From Setoptus koraiensis (taxonomy: Eukaryota; Arthropoda): DNA of 64,000 nt. The stretch spans positions 3,410,001 through 3,474,000 of the forward strand of contig CM106585.1 of the NCBI GenBank assembly GCA_048013815.1, in the 5' to 3' direction. The notes beneath the pieces are model-generated. The model ran no database searches. It worked only from the letters and a program-made list of their open reading frames with translations, and was not told where the DNA came from. The translations under genes and the position numbers were made by a program. Each line of letters starts with the position of its first letter. Position 1 is the stretch's first letter. Of the stretch, positions 1 through 12,205 are shown in pieces.

Positions 1-958
1 GGCTGGCGCTCGCTATGGCTCTCAGTGGCTCGCGCTGCGGCTCGCAATGACAGTGCCCATGCACCGTGGACAATGCGCGAGTGACCTGTTGCGATCTCGT
101 TCCTCAGCGAGACGCTCGCATCCATGACGCGCAGTGATATTCGCCGGCCCGTCCGGACAGTCGGCATCGGCGGAGCGGTCGCATCGGTCGAGTCGGTCGC
201 GCCGCTCGCATCGGTCGCATCGGCCGAGTCGTCGACCGGCCGGCCGGCCGGTCCGCTAATGCCCGCGTTCAGCGGACGCGACACACAGACGGGGAGCGTC
301 GTTTTCGTCGGAGCTGCGTTGTCGCTGTTGGCATGCCGGACCGAGTGATGCTGCCGTTGGCGTGGCTCGAATAATAATAAGCGAGCGGCAACATTCGCAG
401 TTGCTCGCAACGGGGCTTCTTCTCATATGGATCGTCCATCACGTTGCGTTCGCTGGCACCGGCCGGCCGACGACGAGCCAGCGGCCGGCCGAGAAATATT
501 TCCATACGTCGCATGATATCCTGCTCGCCGTCTGACCATATCACTCGATATCACTGATGGCGCAGTGTGCCAATGCGGCGATATATCCAATGTGATGTGA
601 TGGATGTTGGCCAAGATAGAATGCGATTGCCTATTGATAGTTTATAGTTGGCACTGCCGAGAAAGTTTGTCTTTTCGATGGCGTCGCATCGGCCATTCGT
701 TGGCCGCGTTGGCCGCGTCGGCCGCCTTGGCTTCGCCTTCGAATTCGCCTTCGAATTGGCGCTGGCCTGACCACCTGTAGAGCGGTGATGGTTGCATTCT
801 CTCATTGCAGCAATCGCAATTCCGACACAGCGCACACATAATAGCGGCTATGCGACGCTCGACCACTCGACAAGCCGATCCGATTCTTTTTTGCGCCACC
901 AACTGACCAACGGGCCGGCGTCGCCTCCATCTATCACCGCCAATCGGGATATATCGTA

Positions 959-986
959 TATAATGGCATCATACGATGCCATTATA
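959..986. repeat. Perfect hairpin, 12-bp arms, 4-base loop
   Basis: TATAATGGCATC at 959-970 is the reverse complement of 975-986, with loop ATAC. It sits beside an alternating TA/GT tract (1024-1068). Confidence 0.85.
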
Positions 987-1077
987 CTTGTATATGCACG
1001 CCGGTGTACTCGCCTCGCATACTTAATATATATAAGTGTATATATATGTATATATATATACTTGTATAGTGAAACGA

Positions 1078-1115
1078 GCACACTTTTTGCGACTTTAATG
1101 GCGCAAAAAGTGTGC
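1078..1115. repeat. Perfect hairpin, 14-bp arms
   Basis: GCACACTTTTTGCG (1078-1091) pairs exactly with 1102-1115 around a 10-base loop. The AAAAAGTG half is then repeated once more just downstream. Confidence 0.85.
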
Positions 1116-1726
1116 AAAAAGTGCTCGCTCGCAACGAAGCCAGCAAAGACTTTCTCCGCCACAAGACAGTATCATGCTGTTGTTGGTGACACATAGATCA
1201 ATCAGTGCTGGCCACAGGTAACTGCCCGAGCCCAAACTATCGCAAACTTTGCGAAACTGCCCATGGGTTCGCCCGATATTTCAGCAATTATTTTGTTTCA
1301 GCCCAATTGTCCCGATTGTCTCGAAATGGGCCGGTTTGGCGCCAATTTCGAACACTTTTCCGAGTCTCGGGCCAGGACATTTGGCCAACTTGCAACGACA
1401 TAGCTAGCGATGCGCATTTTTATACATAGTTATGTAATATATACGCACTTCTCATTGGTACAGTGCGGCCAGTAGTGGCCAGCAGTGGCACCAATAAGAG
1501 GAGGCAGGCAAATCGGTGAGCGGCAATCATTCAGCAATCTAATGAGATCAATCCCGGATGATCGATGATTTAATTTAGGTTAAATCACTCTCGGCTGGCT
1601 TGTTGTTGGCGCATTTGGCGTATTTAAATATATATTTAGGTACGATCCGCGCTGTCGACAATGAAAAAACAATTGCGCACCGCACAATGCCACTCCACTT
1701 GTCTCTCCGACTTCCTTCTTTCGCCG

Positions 1727-1835
1727 GCCCGTTTTTTTCGCTTCTTTTTTCCTTCTTCTTTTTTCTCTCTGTCTCGTCTCTGCCTCGTCTCTGTCTTCTC
1801 GTCTCTGCACTACAGAGTCTGTACTACAGAGTCTG
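1727..1835. repeat. Pyrimidine tract followed by a short direct repeat
   Basis: About 80 bases are almost entirely C and T on the plus strand, with a CTCGTCTCTG-like sub-repeat. Two copies of TACAGAGTCTG follow at about 1810-1835. Confidence 0.6.
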
Positions 1836-2631
1836 CAGGCCAGACTTTTGAGCAAATCGCAGCAACCATTGCAACGGCTCCAGTTGGCAAATCGAGCAGC
1901 CAACAATGCAATTGTTCTCGCCGGTGTGCGCCGTTGCAGCCGAGCGAAAGCGGCCAACAGGTACATATATACAACAGGTACATAGATAGAGACTCTCTAT
2001 TGGAGAGTCGCCTACGCACGCGCCCCCAAATTAAACAAACAATCGCAGGGCCAATTGGGCAAATAAACTCTTACTGCTCCTTGCTCAGATTGCAACTGGC
2101 CACTGGCCACTGGCCACTAGCCCCATATTGTTCTTTGGTGGAATGATGAGAGCCGAGAGACGCGACGGCAAGAATGCGCCAATGGTCGCCGTGGCACCAG
2201 TGTGAACTTGAGCACTGGCAATAGATTGATCGATGGGCTCAGTGCGCGCCTCGAACACGACGAACGCCCCGACGCTTGGAACGCTGCGAACGCTTCGAAA
2301 GCGCTCGTTGTCGAGCGAATCGCCGATCGATCGACAACGAGCAGCGCGCAGCCACAACAAGAGGCAAAAAATAGCTGCGGCTAAGAATGTTTATTTAGAC
2401 CACAACGGCCATTGACAACAGCAACAGCTGACGTCTGATGTCTGATGTCTGGGGCATTCGGTGATCGATTGTGGGCAACGTTGATTGTTCCATTTATTGC
2501 CACTTGCTCCATTGGCTGGCTCTCATTTGGCTGGCCCATGCTACTGTTGTTGCAGCATTACACTAAGCTGCTGGCGAGCTACTCCATTCACCTGTTCATA
2601 CACTGTATTTAGCCGGCTGCCGCCGCTGCTT

Positions 2632-2698
2632 ACCTGTTACCTGCGCGCTCACCTGTGCGCTCACCTGTGCGCTTACCTGTGCGCTTACCTGTGGCTCA
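2632..2698. repeat. 12-bp minisatellite (ACCTGTGCGCTT)
   Basis: About five copies of a 12-bp unit, the last four nearly identical. Confidence 0.85.
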
Positions 2699-2895
2699 TA
2701 TGAGGTTACCTGAGTGGTTAGTTGTGTGGTGTGTGGTGTGTTGTGTGGCGCATACCGGATAAAGGAGCGAGGAGAGAGCGTGAGAAAACAATAGTTGATT
2801 TGCAATCGATCACTTCAACTTGCATTGTTTGTCTTGCGTCCAGTGCAATAATTCAATTTTTGCCTCACCGTTTGCGCTGCTTCTCTCGTCACTGG

Positions 2896-2949
2896 GCCAG
2901 CCAGCCAGTCGGTCGGCCAGTCAGTCGGCCAGTCAGTCGGCCAGTCAGC
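2896..2949. repeat. 12-bp minisatellite (GGCCAGTCAGTC)
   Basis: Four copies, three of them almost exact. A short GTGTGGTGT-rich tract precedes it at about 2723-2748. Confidence 0.85.
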
Positions 2950-3214
2950 GCCACTGACAACCAACTGCTGAAAGCACGGACAAAACAACGACAATTGGCA
3001 AACAAACTGATGAGATCGCACTTGGTGGTATCAACTTTGTTTACCCACGCTCAACAGTGAGCGACTCGCTCAGCAGCAACATTCAGTTGGCCAGTGGGGC
3101 CAACTGGACTCATGCGCGATCCATGCGCTGCCATTGTGTCAGTGTGCGCACAGGTGAGAAGAACAGGCGATAACAGGTGAGCAGTTATAGCGCGTGCTTA
3201 CACAAACCGCTTGT

Positions 3215-3239
3215 ATCCACATACAAGTTGTATGTGGAT
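3215..3239. repeat. Perfect palindrome, 12-bp arms
   Basis: ATCCACATACAA (3215-3226) is mirrored exactly at 3228-3239 around a single central G. Confidence 0.85.
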
Positions 3240-3530
3240 CAGGCAGGTCAGCTATTTTAGGAATGCATTAATTGATATCCAGCGAGGACCTATCTCCTCA
3301 CTCACTTGTAATAGGAGTTATCGCTTATCAAGAGGAGTCAAGAGGAATTCTTGGCGACTTGGCACTACTTTTGCCAACAGTTTGCAAACAACGCCACTCA
3401 CAAACCCAACAACGGTGTTACAACGGACAAAAACATCAGATGGGTCACATGATATGACTGCTATGCCCCCAAAGGTATGCGATGGCGCATTTATAGAAAC
3501 ATGTGATTGTTTGTTTACCAGTTTGTGTGT

Positions 3531-3594
3531 GTCAGTGGTCAGCTGACTGGTGGTCGCTGACAGTCAGTGGTCAGCTGACTGGTGATCACTGACA
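3531..3594. repeat. Tandem duplication of a near-palindromic 32-bp unit
   Basis: Two copies (3531-3562 and 3563-3594) of a unit containing the palindrome GTCAGCTGAC. Each copy is itself nearly self-complementary. Confidence 0.8.
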
Positions 3595-3717
3595 GTCGGT
3601 GTGGCATCGATAACCGCGCCGGTCCGTGCTCACTGCCACATGACCACGTGCTAATGACCTACACACACTGGCCCACAGATAGCATCTGTCAGATAGCTGG
3701 CATCTCACCTGGTCAAC

Positions 3718-3778
3718 AGGTAAACGGGCAACAACGGGCAATGGGGCAACAACGGGCAATGGGGCAACAACAGGCGAG
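3718..3778. repeat. 18-bp minisatellite
   Basis: About three copies of CAACAACGGGCAATGGGG. Confidence 0.75.
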
Positions 3779-4654
3779 CAGACAATAACAGGTGAGCAGC
3801 GAGCGAGAGAGAGATGGCCAATTAACTATTTCGTGTGGCCGTGAATAACAAATGAGCGTCAACATTGAATAGATTGGCCAGATTTAACAGCGCCAACCAA
3901 CGTTAATAACCTCTATTAGCTAACTGGAGCTAACGAGCAACTGTAACTGTTGTTAATTCATTAATTAGGCCTACATTTGGCTGCCTGTCACGATGCGAGT
4001 CGCACATCATGCGAGAGTCTGCGCGAATCTGCGCTCGCTGGCTAGATCGCTATCTGTTTGGGACGGTGCTCTGTTTTTGGGCACATTCATTTGTTTTTTG
4101 GTCAACTGGTCAGCTGGCCAACTGATCAATTGGTGTGTTCACAATCAAATATTCATTGGTTATACACCGGGTATATATTTTAAATTGCTGGAAATGGGTA
4201 TTTCGAGATATGGGTGAATTTTTAACTAACTCGCTCAAATTTGCGCTTGAAATTGTGCGATTGTTGTCGGCCGGTTGGTCTATTAGCTCAATTGGCGGCT
4301 CGGCACGGCTTGCGCTTTGGCACACGCTTTTGCAAGTGATTAATTATCATTTGATGCTGATGATGCTCATTCATTTATATCATCGCTGGCTTTGTGATGT
4401 GGCTTTGCAACTGGCCACTAGCAACACAACGAGCGACCATGAGCAGCAAGCGACGATGAGCAACAAGCGATGATGCAACAACGGTAACAACAACACAACA
4501 TTTGTTGCAACTAACTGGCCTGCGTGCCTTTTAAACGTGGCCCTTGCGAGCACTTGGCGAGACGCCACAAATCACTGGCTCGATCACTAGCTAACCATTG
4601 GCCGGCTTGGCGATAACACGGAGGCCTCCCTCTCTCATTTAATCAAACAAACAG

Positions 4655-4673
4655 GTTGTTGTTGTTGTTGTTG
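4655..4673. repeat. GTT microsatellite
   Basis: Six uninterrupted GTT units, one of several GTT/CAA tracts in the window. Confidence 0.85.
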
Positions 4674-4915
4674 CGGTTTCGTTGCGGCCAACAGTAGGGA
4701 GAGAGGTCATGCGTTCACGTTTTATTGTTGCTGGCGCTGGTGGCTGCTTGTGTGCCCATTGCCGGCCAAGGTAACATAAGTAACTAAGTAGCTTGTGTTG
4801 CTGTCGCTGTTGTTGTTACGTAACAATGACCAACAGCCGGCTGGGTTGTTCTTTTGACTTTGCAGCACAACCAACGGAGCAAGTTGTTTGGCAAAAAGGA
4901 GAAAAGAAGCAAAAA

Positions 4916-4955
4916 GAAGCCAGCGAAGAAGCCGGCGAAGAAGCCAGCGAAGAGA
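4916..4955. repeat. 12-bp minisatellite (GAAGCCAGCGAA)
   Basis: Three copies. Because 12 is divisible by three it creates repeated peptides in several frames, which are not taken as genes. Confidence 0.8.
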
Positions 4956-5268
4956 ACGCTCTCCCCGCTCGCTCGCAACACAATACCGAACACTCGGCGC
5001 TTGTTGTATCACTGGCCGCTCGTCGTCCGATGCGAGTCAACCTGTTCCAATGATAGTCATAATGGCAGCAGTTTCAATTTGAAATAAAATGAAATAAAAT
5101 CATCTTAGCCGAGTCAGCAATCCCGAGAATCCATTGCGCCGTTCCAGTACAACACTGGCCAGTGGCGCAGCCACTTGCTGCCACCGAACACCGAATCTCT
5201 GTCAGTGTTCTCTCTCTCTCTCCCTCTGTTCGTCGCGCCGTTCGCTGGGCTCGGCCGCGTTCGACGCG

Positions 5269-5326
5269 CACTCTATATATCCTACTCTATATATCCCGCT
5301 CCGTATATCCCGCTCCGTATGTCCCA
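5269..5326. repeat. 14-bp minisatellite (CTCCGTATATCCCG)
   Basis: About four copies, preceded by a CT-rich tract (5208-5228). Confidence 0.75.
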
Positions 5327-5830
5327 CAAGGTCCCAAAGTGCGCAGACGAACGCTTCCATTCGCGCGCCATTCTTCTCGCTCGAGCTTCGCCGAGCGCCC
5401 CGGTTTCTGTTCGCAATTCGCATCTCTTTTTCACAATTCTCTCAACTCTCACAAGCTCGGCCAAGTCTGTTTGTTGGTCGTAGTTTCGCGCCACAAACCG
5501 ACTCACCTGAATGATACAATGAACAATCCCATCCCTAATTTGACACACACACACACTCAGTTTGAAATATGTTGCATCGGAATAAATTGGAATATCTTGC
5601 CGGCCGCATTAATAGAGCAAAACAGCGAGATAGTGAGCACTTGATAGCTGGCATAAACCAAACACAAGTCGTGATGTCGTGAATTCGTGAATATTTTCCA
5701 CTCGCAAGCGCGCATTTAATTGCCTAGCGCCTAGCATAATTTAAGTGCCTAGACTGACCATTATGATGTTGCCATGCCCATGTAATAATTCTATTAGCTG
5801 TTCGCTGCGTCGGCTATCTCGGCTTCGAAT

Positions 5831-5950
5831 CTGTCCGAGTGCGTTCGCCGGCCGAATGCGTTCGCTGTCCGAGTGCGCTCGCCGGCCGAATGCGTTCGCT
5901 GTTCGAGTGCGCTCGCCGGCCGAATGCGCTCGCTGGCCGAATCTGTTCGA
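5831..5950. repeat. 34-bp higher-order array of 17-bp units
   Basis: About 3.5 copies of a 34-bp unit starting CTGTCCGAGTGCG. Each unit is two diverged 17-bp halves that differ mainly in GTCCGAGTG versus GGCCGAATG. It underlies long spurious frames on the minus strand. Confidence 0.85.
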
Positions 5951-6149
5951 GGCAGCGGCCGCAAAGAAGGAGCGCATAGAAGCGCGCACAGCGGCCAACA
6001 ACAAGTGCAGAAGAATCGCAAAGAATCATTGCGCAACAGCGAGCGAGCGAGAGTGAGTGCGAGCGGGCTCGTTTCGAGGGCGCCGAGTGCCACTTGTGGA
6101 TAGGAGCAAGCACGAACAGCGCCGGCATGCCGCTCGGTGGCCACCAAAG

Positions 6150-6225
6150 CGACCGCAACAAACCGAAGCGACCGCCGCAAACCGAAGCGACCGCCGCAAA
6201 CCGAAGCGACCGCACCGACCGAAGC
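6150..6225. repeat. 19-bp minisatellite (CGACCGCCGCAAACCGAAG)
   Basis: About four copies, the middle two identical. Confidence 0.85.
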
Positions 6226-6778
6226 GGGCGCAACAACGACCCGGCCGGCCGAGCTGTCCCGTCTTGTTCGCAACAACAAGCCACCAGATGGAGGGCGCGA
6301 TAAAGCGACCATACAGCCTAATGAATATATACAGCGTAGATATAAATGTAAATTTATTAGCATACAACGTACACAACGGTTACCTGTGGCTCGGCGTCCA
6401 TTGGCCGGCTCTGTCAAGTTTTTATTGGGCCGAGATTTAATTTTGCGCGACCACACTGTCCACTTGTTACATTGGGCTAGCCGTGCACTAACTGGCCCTG
6501 GCCACGACTGACCACAAACAACGCCGAGCAGCGCCGGTAATGACGCCATCGCACAGGTAATGAGTGTGTCTCTGTTTGTTTGTCCAGTGCGAGTTTATGA
6601 AGAGATTAGGCTGCTCGTCGCTGGTCGCTGGCATCAGTTGACTGGCGGCCAGCTATTGAGACAGGATAGATTTATGATGATTTATATCCAATGATTATCA
6701 TTAAATCTAAATTAGCGCCAAAATTGAATTGTGGCGTCGCGAGTCATGCGCGGCCATGCGGCCGCTGCGAGCCACCGC

Positions 6779-6850
6779 GGTCCGCCGGAGAAGCCGCCGG
6801 AGAAGCCGCCAGAGTTCGATGGAGAAGCCGCCAGAGTTCGGTAGAGAAGC
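6779..6850. repeat. Irregular 12-21 bp repeat (GAGAAGCCGCCAGAG)
   Basis: Four to five related copies with a varying spacer. Confidence 0.6.
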
Positions 6851-7222
6851 CAGAATCTGATAGAGCAGAGTATAAGTATCGGCGTGCAAGTGAATACGCT
6901 GCTGAGATGATAATGATTATGGCGAGTCATTAAAAGCGGCGACACGACAACGATGAAACGAGCGACGGAATTTCTATATCGGAATATCGGCTGCTGCTCA
7001 GGCGGCGACCTGCGCTCGTTTTGATTTGATTACCGGCGACAAATTGACGCTGACGATGATTTGTTGTTGAGCTTTCGCTCGAGTCACTTATTTTAACATG
7101 TTGTCGCTTACATCGGACAGTTGGGCCTGACAATATCACTTGTGGCTCACACAAGTCGCAACTTGCCACTCACTCGCGAGTCGCGACTCGCCGCTCGCAA
7201 CTTGCGACTCGCAACTCGACGT

Positions 7223-7320
7223 TGAAACGAAACGATGAAACGAAACCAAGAAACCAAGAAACCAAGAAACGAAGAAACGAAGAAACGAAGAAACGAAGAA
7301 ACGAAGAAACGAAGAAACGA
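7223..7320. repeat. 8-bp minisatellite (GAAGAAAC)
   Basis: About twelve copies. It starts with GAAACCAA variants and ends in six exact GAAGAAAC units, a purine-rich strand of nearly 100 bases. Confidence 0.9.
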
Positions 7321-8300
7321 AATTAAAATTAAATAAAATAAAGATACTGTCGCACAGATTGATTTTATCTCAATTTGGGCTGACTTTTGCGCTCTCACTG
7401 GCAGCCGGTGACAGAGTGACAGTGCGCAAAAGTGGCCGAGCGAAATGGAGCGATAAGCAGCTTTTGGCAGCTTCTAGGTGGTCCTCACTGTCACTCACTA
7501 TCCGATTTGCCGGTCACTCGCGCGGATTTAGCGCCAACTCGAGAACGCATCTCGCCAAACGCAATAAGCTGACAAGCCTCTCGCCGGACCTACAAAGAAT
7601 CGGAAGTGCGCTCACTCACTACCGATCGACGCGTCAGCGGTGCTGCCGGGCTAATCCAATGTGCACTGTGTAATGCAATCAGCGCCACCAGCAACGAGAA
7701 AGAAGCGAAGAGAAGGAAAGAATTTCGCAGAGAATTCCAACCATTTGCTGGCTGGCTCATGATTCACCTTGATTTATGTCGCGCACACAAGCGAGCGAGT
7801 AATTAACGTGTTGTTGTTGTTGTTGCTCGATATGACACTTGTTGTTGTCGCATTCTCAGGCACATATTCAGCTTACATGGAGTGGGCAAATGGCAGCAAT
7901 TGCTGCAAGTGGCAACCGAAAGAGCCAAATAAATCTTGTCTTGTTGCTTGTTGCGCACAGATTTGGCCAGATCAAACGATCAACAACGACCAATGGCTTC
8001 GTACCGAGCGACTATCGCCGGCCGCGCTGCTGGCGCTGGCTCCGATTTGATTGCGGCCGGCGCAAAATCGCAGCCATTAGCAAGTATGCCAACACGATAA
8101 TGGTCGCTAATTAAAACTTTGCCCGCTCGCTGCTCTGGTGTCTCGTTTTGGCCGGTGTTGCGTTCGCTGGCGAGCCGCCGAGTGCCCGACCACCGATACG
8201 AACCGACAAAACTGTGCACACTCTCGTGCGCAGACAACAAGCTCGCAACTGTCAGCTCAGAGTCGGCGGTCGAATTGCCCAACTCGACTATTCAACTCGA

Positions 8301-8398
8301 ATTCGAGTCGAATAGTCGGATTCGAGTCGAATAGTCGGATTCGAGTTGAATCGTCGGATTCGAGTTGAATCGTCGGATTCGAGTTGAATTGTCGGATG
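8301..8398. repeat. 19-bp minisatellite (ATTCGAGTCGAATAGTCGG)
   Basis: Five copies. Each contains the palindrome ATTCGAGTCGAAT or its TTCGAGTTGAAT variant, so the array could form a cruciform at every unit. Confidence 0.9.
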
Positions 8399-9109
8399 TG
8401 AACTGAATTCGGCCGGCCGAATGCCAGAGAATCGGCCGGCCGGCACGCAAAAGAACGGGCCAAATCCACTCGAGCTGCAATGACAAGTGGCGACCTATAA
8501 TTGGCGCGCTGCGCCAACGTGCGACTGCGCCCGCTTTGTGCGTGTGGTCTAGCCAACGAAAATCACCTTATCAATCACTTTCGTTCAATGCCCTATATGC
8601 CCGGTGTATCTTTGCCATGAGTATGTTGCGCAAGCACATTTGAAGCAGCTACACATTTGGCGCGTCTGTGCTCGGTTATAATGCCATATCTCGCCATATA
8701 AGCGACATATGGCAACAATCGATGGCTGATGACATGATTGCATAATGCAATTTGCATTAAAAGCAATTAACTTGTTATTAACTTTGCTCCTTGGCGCTCG
8801 CTATTCGAAACAACTGTGTGTTTCGAGTGTGCGTGGGAGGGGGCGCCCGCTCGCTTGTCACATACCGAATATGCTCACGGATGACTCGACGTAAAGATTC
8901 TTTGGAAAAGTGTCGAAAGATGCCAGTGATGATGCAAACATAAACAACATGCAAAGTGCAATGAATGAATGTGAGAAATAGATAAAAAATAAATAAATAA
9001 AATTACATGATGCATTAGAGTAGTCGTATTAATCATCGTCGCCATGTAATGATAATGTATTAGCACTCATTCGTACAAACAACAACAACTCAATCTCGCA
9101 AGCAGGCTT

Positions 9110-9110
<1 letters not shown>

Positions 9111-9140
<30 letters not shown>

Positions 9141-9141
9141 A
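9111..9141. repeat. CGA trinucleotide microsatellite
   Basis: Ten uninterrupted CGA units. Confidence 0.9.
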
Positions 9142-9562
9142 ACCGATTGGCGCTGTTCAGTGTTGTTTTGCCTAAACGCACACTTATACGTATAATCATA
9201 CTTTTGTGTATAATATGCGCCTAATATCGCATAAATATTACATAACACATGATACATAACACATGATACATAACACAGCTATTATGGTCGCCGTAACATG
9301 TTATGTAATGTAAATGATGATATTTAATAACAAGTATGATGGATATTTCAAGCGTGCACATTTGATTGTTGACGCCATTCGTCGCTACTGTTTGCCGGTC
9401 GCATGCGAATTGCAACAGCGACAATGGCGAGCGATGTTGGTGTGCTCATTGTGGCTCTGCGAGCAGTTGAACAGCCGCCAGACCGAGCTCGACTGAATGG
9501 AACGTTCGCCAGCTCAAATGGGCGACTTCGAGGCTCCGAACTCGCCGAGTGCCGAGTGACTC

Positions 9563-9622
9563 TCGCAAATCGAAATTCAAAATTCACAATTCGCGATTCA
9601 CAATTCGCGATTCGCGAATCGC
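9563..9622. repeat. Short AATTCGCGATTC repeat
   Basis: Three to four copies of an 8-16 bp unit rich in AATTC and TCGCGA. Confidence 0.65.
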
Positions 9623-11634
9623 AGCTCGAAGCCGCAAGGTTCGGCGCGTCGAAAGTGGAAAGTGGAAACGCGCCCCGCCGCTGCCGGCACTCAAAACGGA
9701 TGGAGTGCTGGCCATGACGACGAGATAATGGAAATGTATCACCCGCAAGCGACACAACAAGCCGCACAGGCCAGTTTAAATGGGCGACGCGATGACGCAA
9801 TGTGCGCTCTGCGCAACAGAGATAAGAGCTGTTGTTAAAATAACACTTATTATTACATAATCCACATTCGTCGTCGCCCTCGCTCGTTCTGTGGCTGTCG
9901 CTCGTTGTGTGACTGTCGCTCGTTGTGTCGCTGTCGCCCTCTCTGTCTGGCTTGTTGTCGGCGCTCCGGGGCGCTCCGGCGCCCGATGATATACTGACGC
10001 CGGCGTTATGAATATAAAATAAGCCGCTGAGATAAAGTGGCGCTGTTAGGTGTTTTATGGTTTAGTTGCGGTTATCGCACGCGCGCGCGTTATGTACAAC
10101 AGCACGCGCTCCTCCTCCACGTGCGGCCGTGTTATTCTTGCCATTGCCTTATTTAACTATTATTATTGTTGTCGGATTATTATATTATTATTCCCATCAA
10201 TGGGGCCCCAGAAAGCGAGCGCGGGGCCTCTGTGTGGGCCTGGCTGCAGCTCGCAACAAGGACGACGCGCGCTCAGCAGATATGATTCGCGCAATCTGAT
10301 CTGTCGGGCCCGCGTCGCGTATCCGTTCAAAAGTGCACCGGCCCCCATTACGAATTCGGCAACATGTCGGCCGGCGCGACTGTCGTCGCGAGCCACTCAT
10401 CGAGGTCAATCCCGGGCACATGATCAATCTTCATCAATCTTATCTCCCTGAAAAAACTCACTTTTGTCGCTCGTGGCTCTCGAATGGCCCTCGCAGCCGG
10501 ACTGAAAAAGAAAAGCTAGACACTTTGTTGTTATTGCAACTTTTTTCAACAACCGACAACCGACAGCCCACAGCGATTGGCCCGTCTCAAAGTGCAATTT
10601 TCAACTGGCATTTCAATCCGTGCCGGTGCTTTCATTGCGCGTGTCGCAGCCAGAATGAAAAAAATCTCGCTCATTATTATCCGAGGCGCGTTTTTCAATA
10701 TAATCTTTTCACACACACTGACAGAATGATCAGCTGTTCGGGCACGATAGCCAGGGGCCGCGCCTCGAGAGGCCCAATGAGCCAACCGGCGCTTGCATAG
10801 ATCCCGAGATACGCACACTGTTGTTGAGTGCTGCTGCTGAATGTCGGGGCCCCACAGCAATTTCCACATGATTGGCCAGCGCTATGCAAATAACAGTGTA
10901 ACATAAAATTGCTGCAATGTTGATGACATAATCCGAGCCAATTGCCCAAACGGAAGCGCGGCCACGCGCCACTCACTGCCACAGCCACGCTGTCACACCA
11001 TGATCGAGAGATGGCGCCACTCGATAAACTGACCACTCAGGCATGATGCTATAATTGCCGCTATAAGTACGCTGCCCGAAATGCTCGTCGTTCTCAATGG
11101 CAACCAGAATAGAGCCAGCAATAGAGAGAAAACAAATTAAATTTGTCAATTTTAGCCATCGCCGGCCATCTTTATCCATATATGGCCGCATGTATGTAAC
11201 ATAAACATGATGAACGCTGATGATTTGCACGCAGCGGAGCCCGCAAAAATCACCGCCGATCGGCACGCTCATCATGACGCAAATCAACGCATCGCTGGCC
11301 AGCAATCGGCCGTTGGGAGCCTCTTTGGGGCCTCTTTGGGCCGTCGGACGGGCCGCGGTTCGACGCTGGGCGCGCGGGCTTCGAGTTGGATCTGGCCGCG
11401 AGTTGGCCGCTGCGGACGGGCCACTGCGGGCCGGCGACTGCCAGTGGGCAACTCGAGGCGCAAACGGGCCGGAGCGCGGCGAACGGGCGACGCTCGCGAG
11501 CGCATTGTTGCGAGCAAATTGAGCATGAGAAATTGACTAATCGAGGCGTAAAAGTTTCTCTCGGAATGAGCAAAAGCGAGCATCGTTCATAATTCACCGA
11601 CGCGAGTAACCTGGTGCCCGAGCGGGCCAGTCAG

Positions 11635-11731
11635 TGACAGTGGCGGGCGGTGGCTGGCGGTGGCGGGCGGAGGCCGGGAGTCAATGGCGGTCGCCGGGAG
11701 TCAGTGGCAGTCAGCGACAGTCAGTGGCCGG
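11635..11731. repeat. GGC-rich imperfect repeat
   Basis: GGCGGTGGC and GGGAGTCAGTGGC variants recur over about 95 bases, then CAGTCAGCGA variants. Confidence 0.6.
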
Positions 11732-12154
11732 GGCCGCCGGGCCGGGCCGCACCGTACCGCACCGACGAATGTCAGCGCCAGGGCGGCATCCGGCGTCGCG
11801 AATCGATTCGCGGAGCGGCCGTACGAGAACGGGCGCACACAGCGAAGATAAGGAGGCGAGCACAATGAGAAGAAATATGTTTTTTCCAATCGGAGAATGT
11901 GAACAGTATTGTACCGATTGTTGTGAGTCGGGCGAGCAGTTGGCCGCCAGTTGGAGCCATGTAAATGATACTTTAGTGGCCGGCCGGCCGGCAATGATTC
12001 TTGTCCGGCCAACGAGCCTGGCAATTGTATGCAAATTGGCAGGCCGAGAAACGTGATATCGTTGCCAGTGGCAACCGCGCGCATACCTCATGAATAAATC
12101 CAGCGCCAGTCCGGCGCTCACAAGCCAACGCCAGTCGACACCGACACTGACAAC

Positions 12155-12205
12155 GCTGACCACTGCGCGCTGACCACTGCGCGCTGACCACTGCGCGCTG
12201 ACCAC
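12155..12205. repeat. 14-bp minisatellite (GCTGACCACTGCGC)
   Basis: Three exact copies plus a partial fourth. Looser relatives of the ACTGACCACTG word recur at 12660-12745. Confidence 0.9.

Larger units (their letters stand above)
1..10000. other. Non-genic, repeat-rich tract (first part)
   Basis: No gene can be supported here. Open frames are numerous but short, overlap on both strands, and follow tandem-repeat units or biased composition. The tract is mostly GC-rich with frequent GGCC, CGCT and TTGGCCA-like words. AT-richer pockets lie near 1.0-1.1, 3.9-4.4 and 8.7-9.3 kb. A pyrimidine-rich tract occupies about 1727-1805. Arrays and hairpins are listed separately. Confidence 0.6.

Noticed and set aside
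5794-6549. 251-codon open frame on the minus strand
   Set aside because: It is carried by the 34-bp and 19-bp arrays, and overlapping frames are equally open, so it is a repeat by-product.
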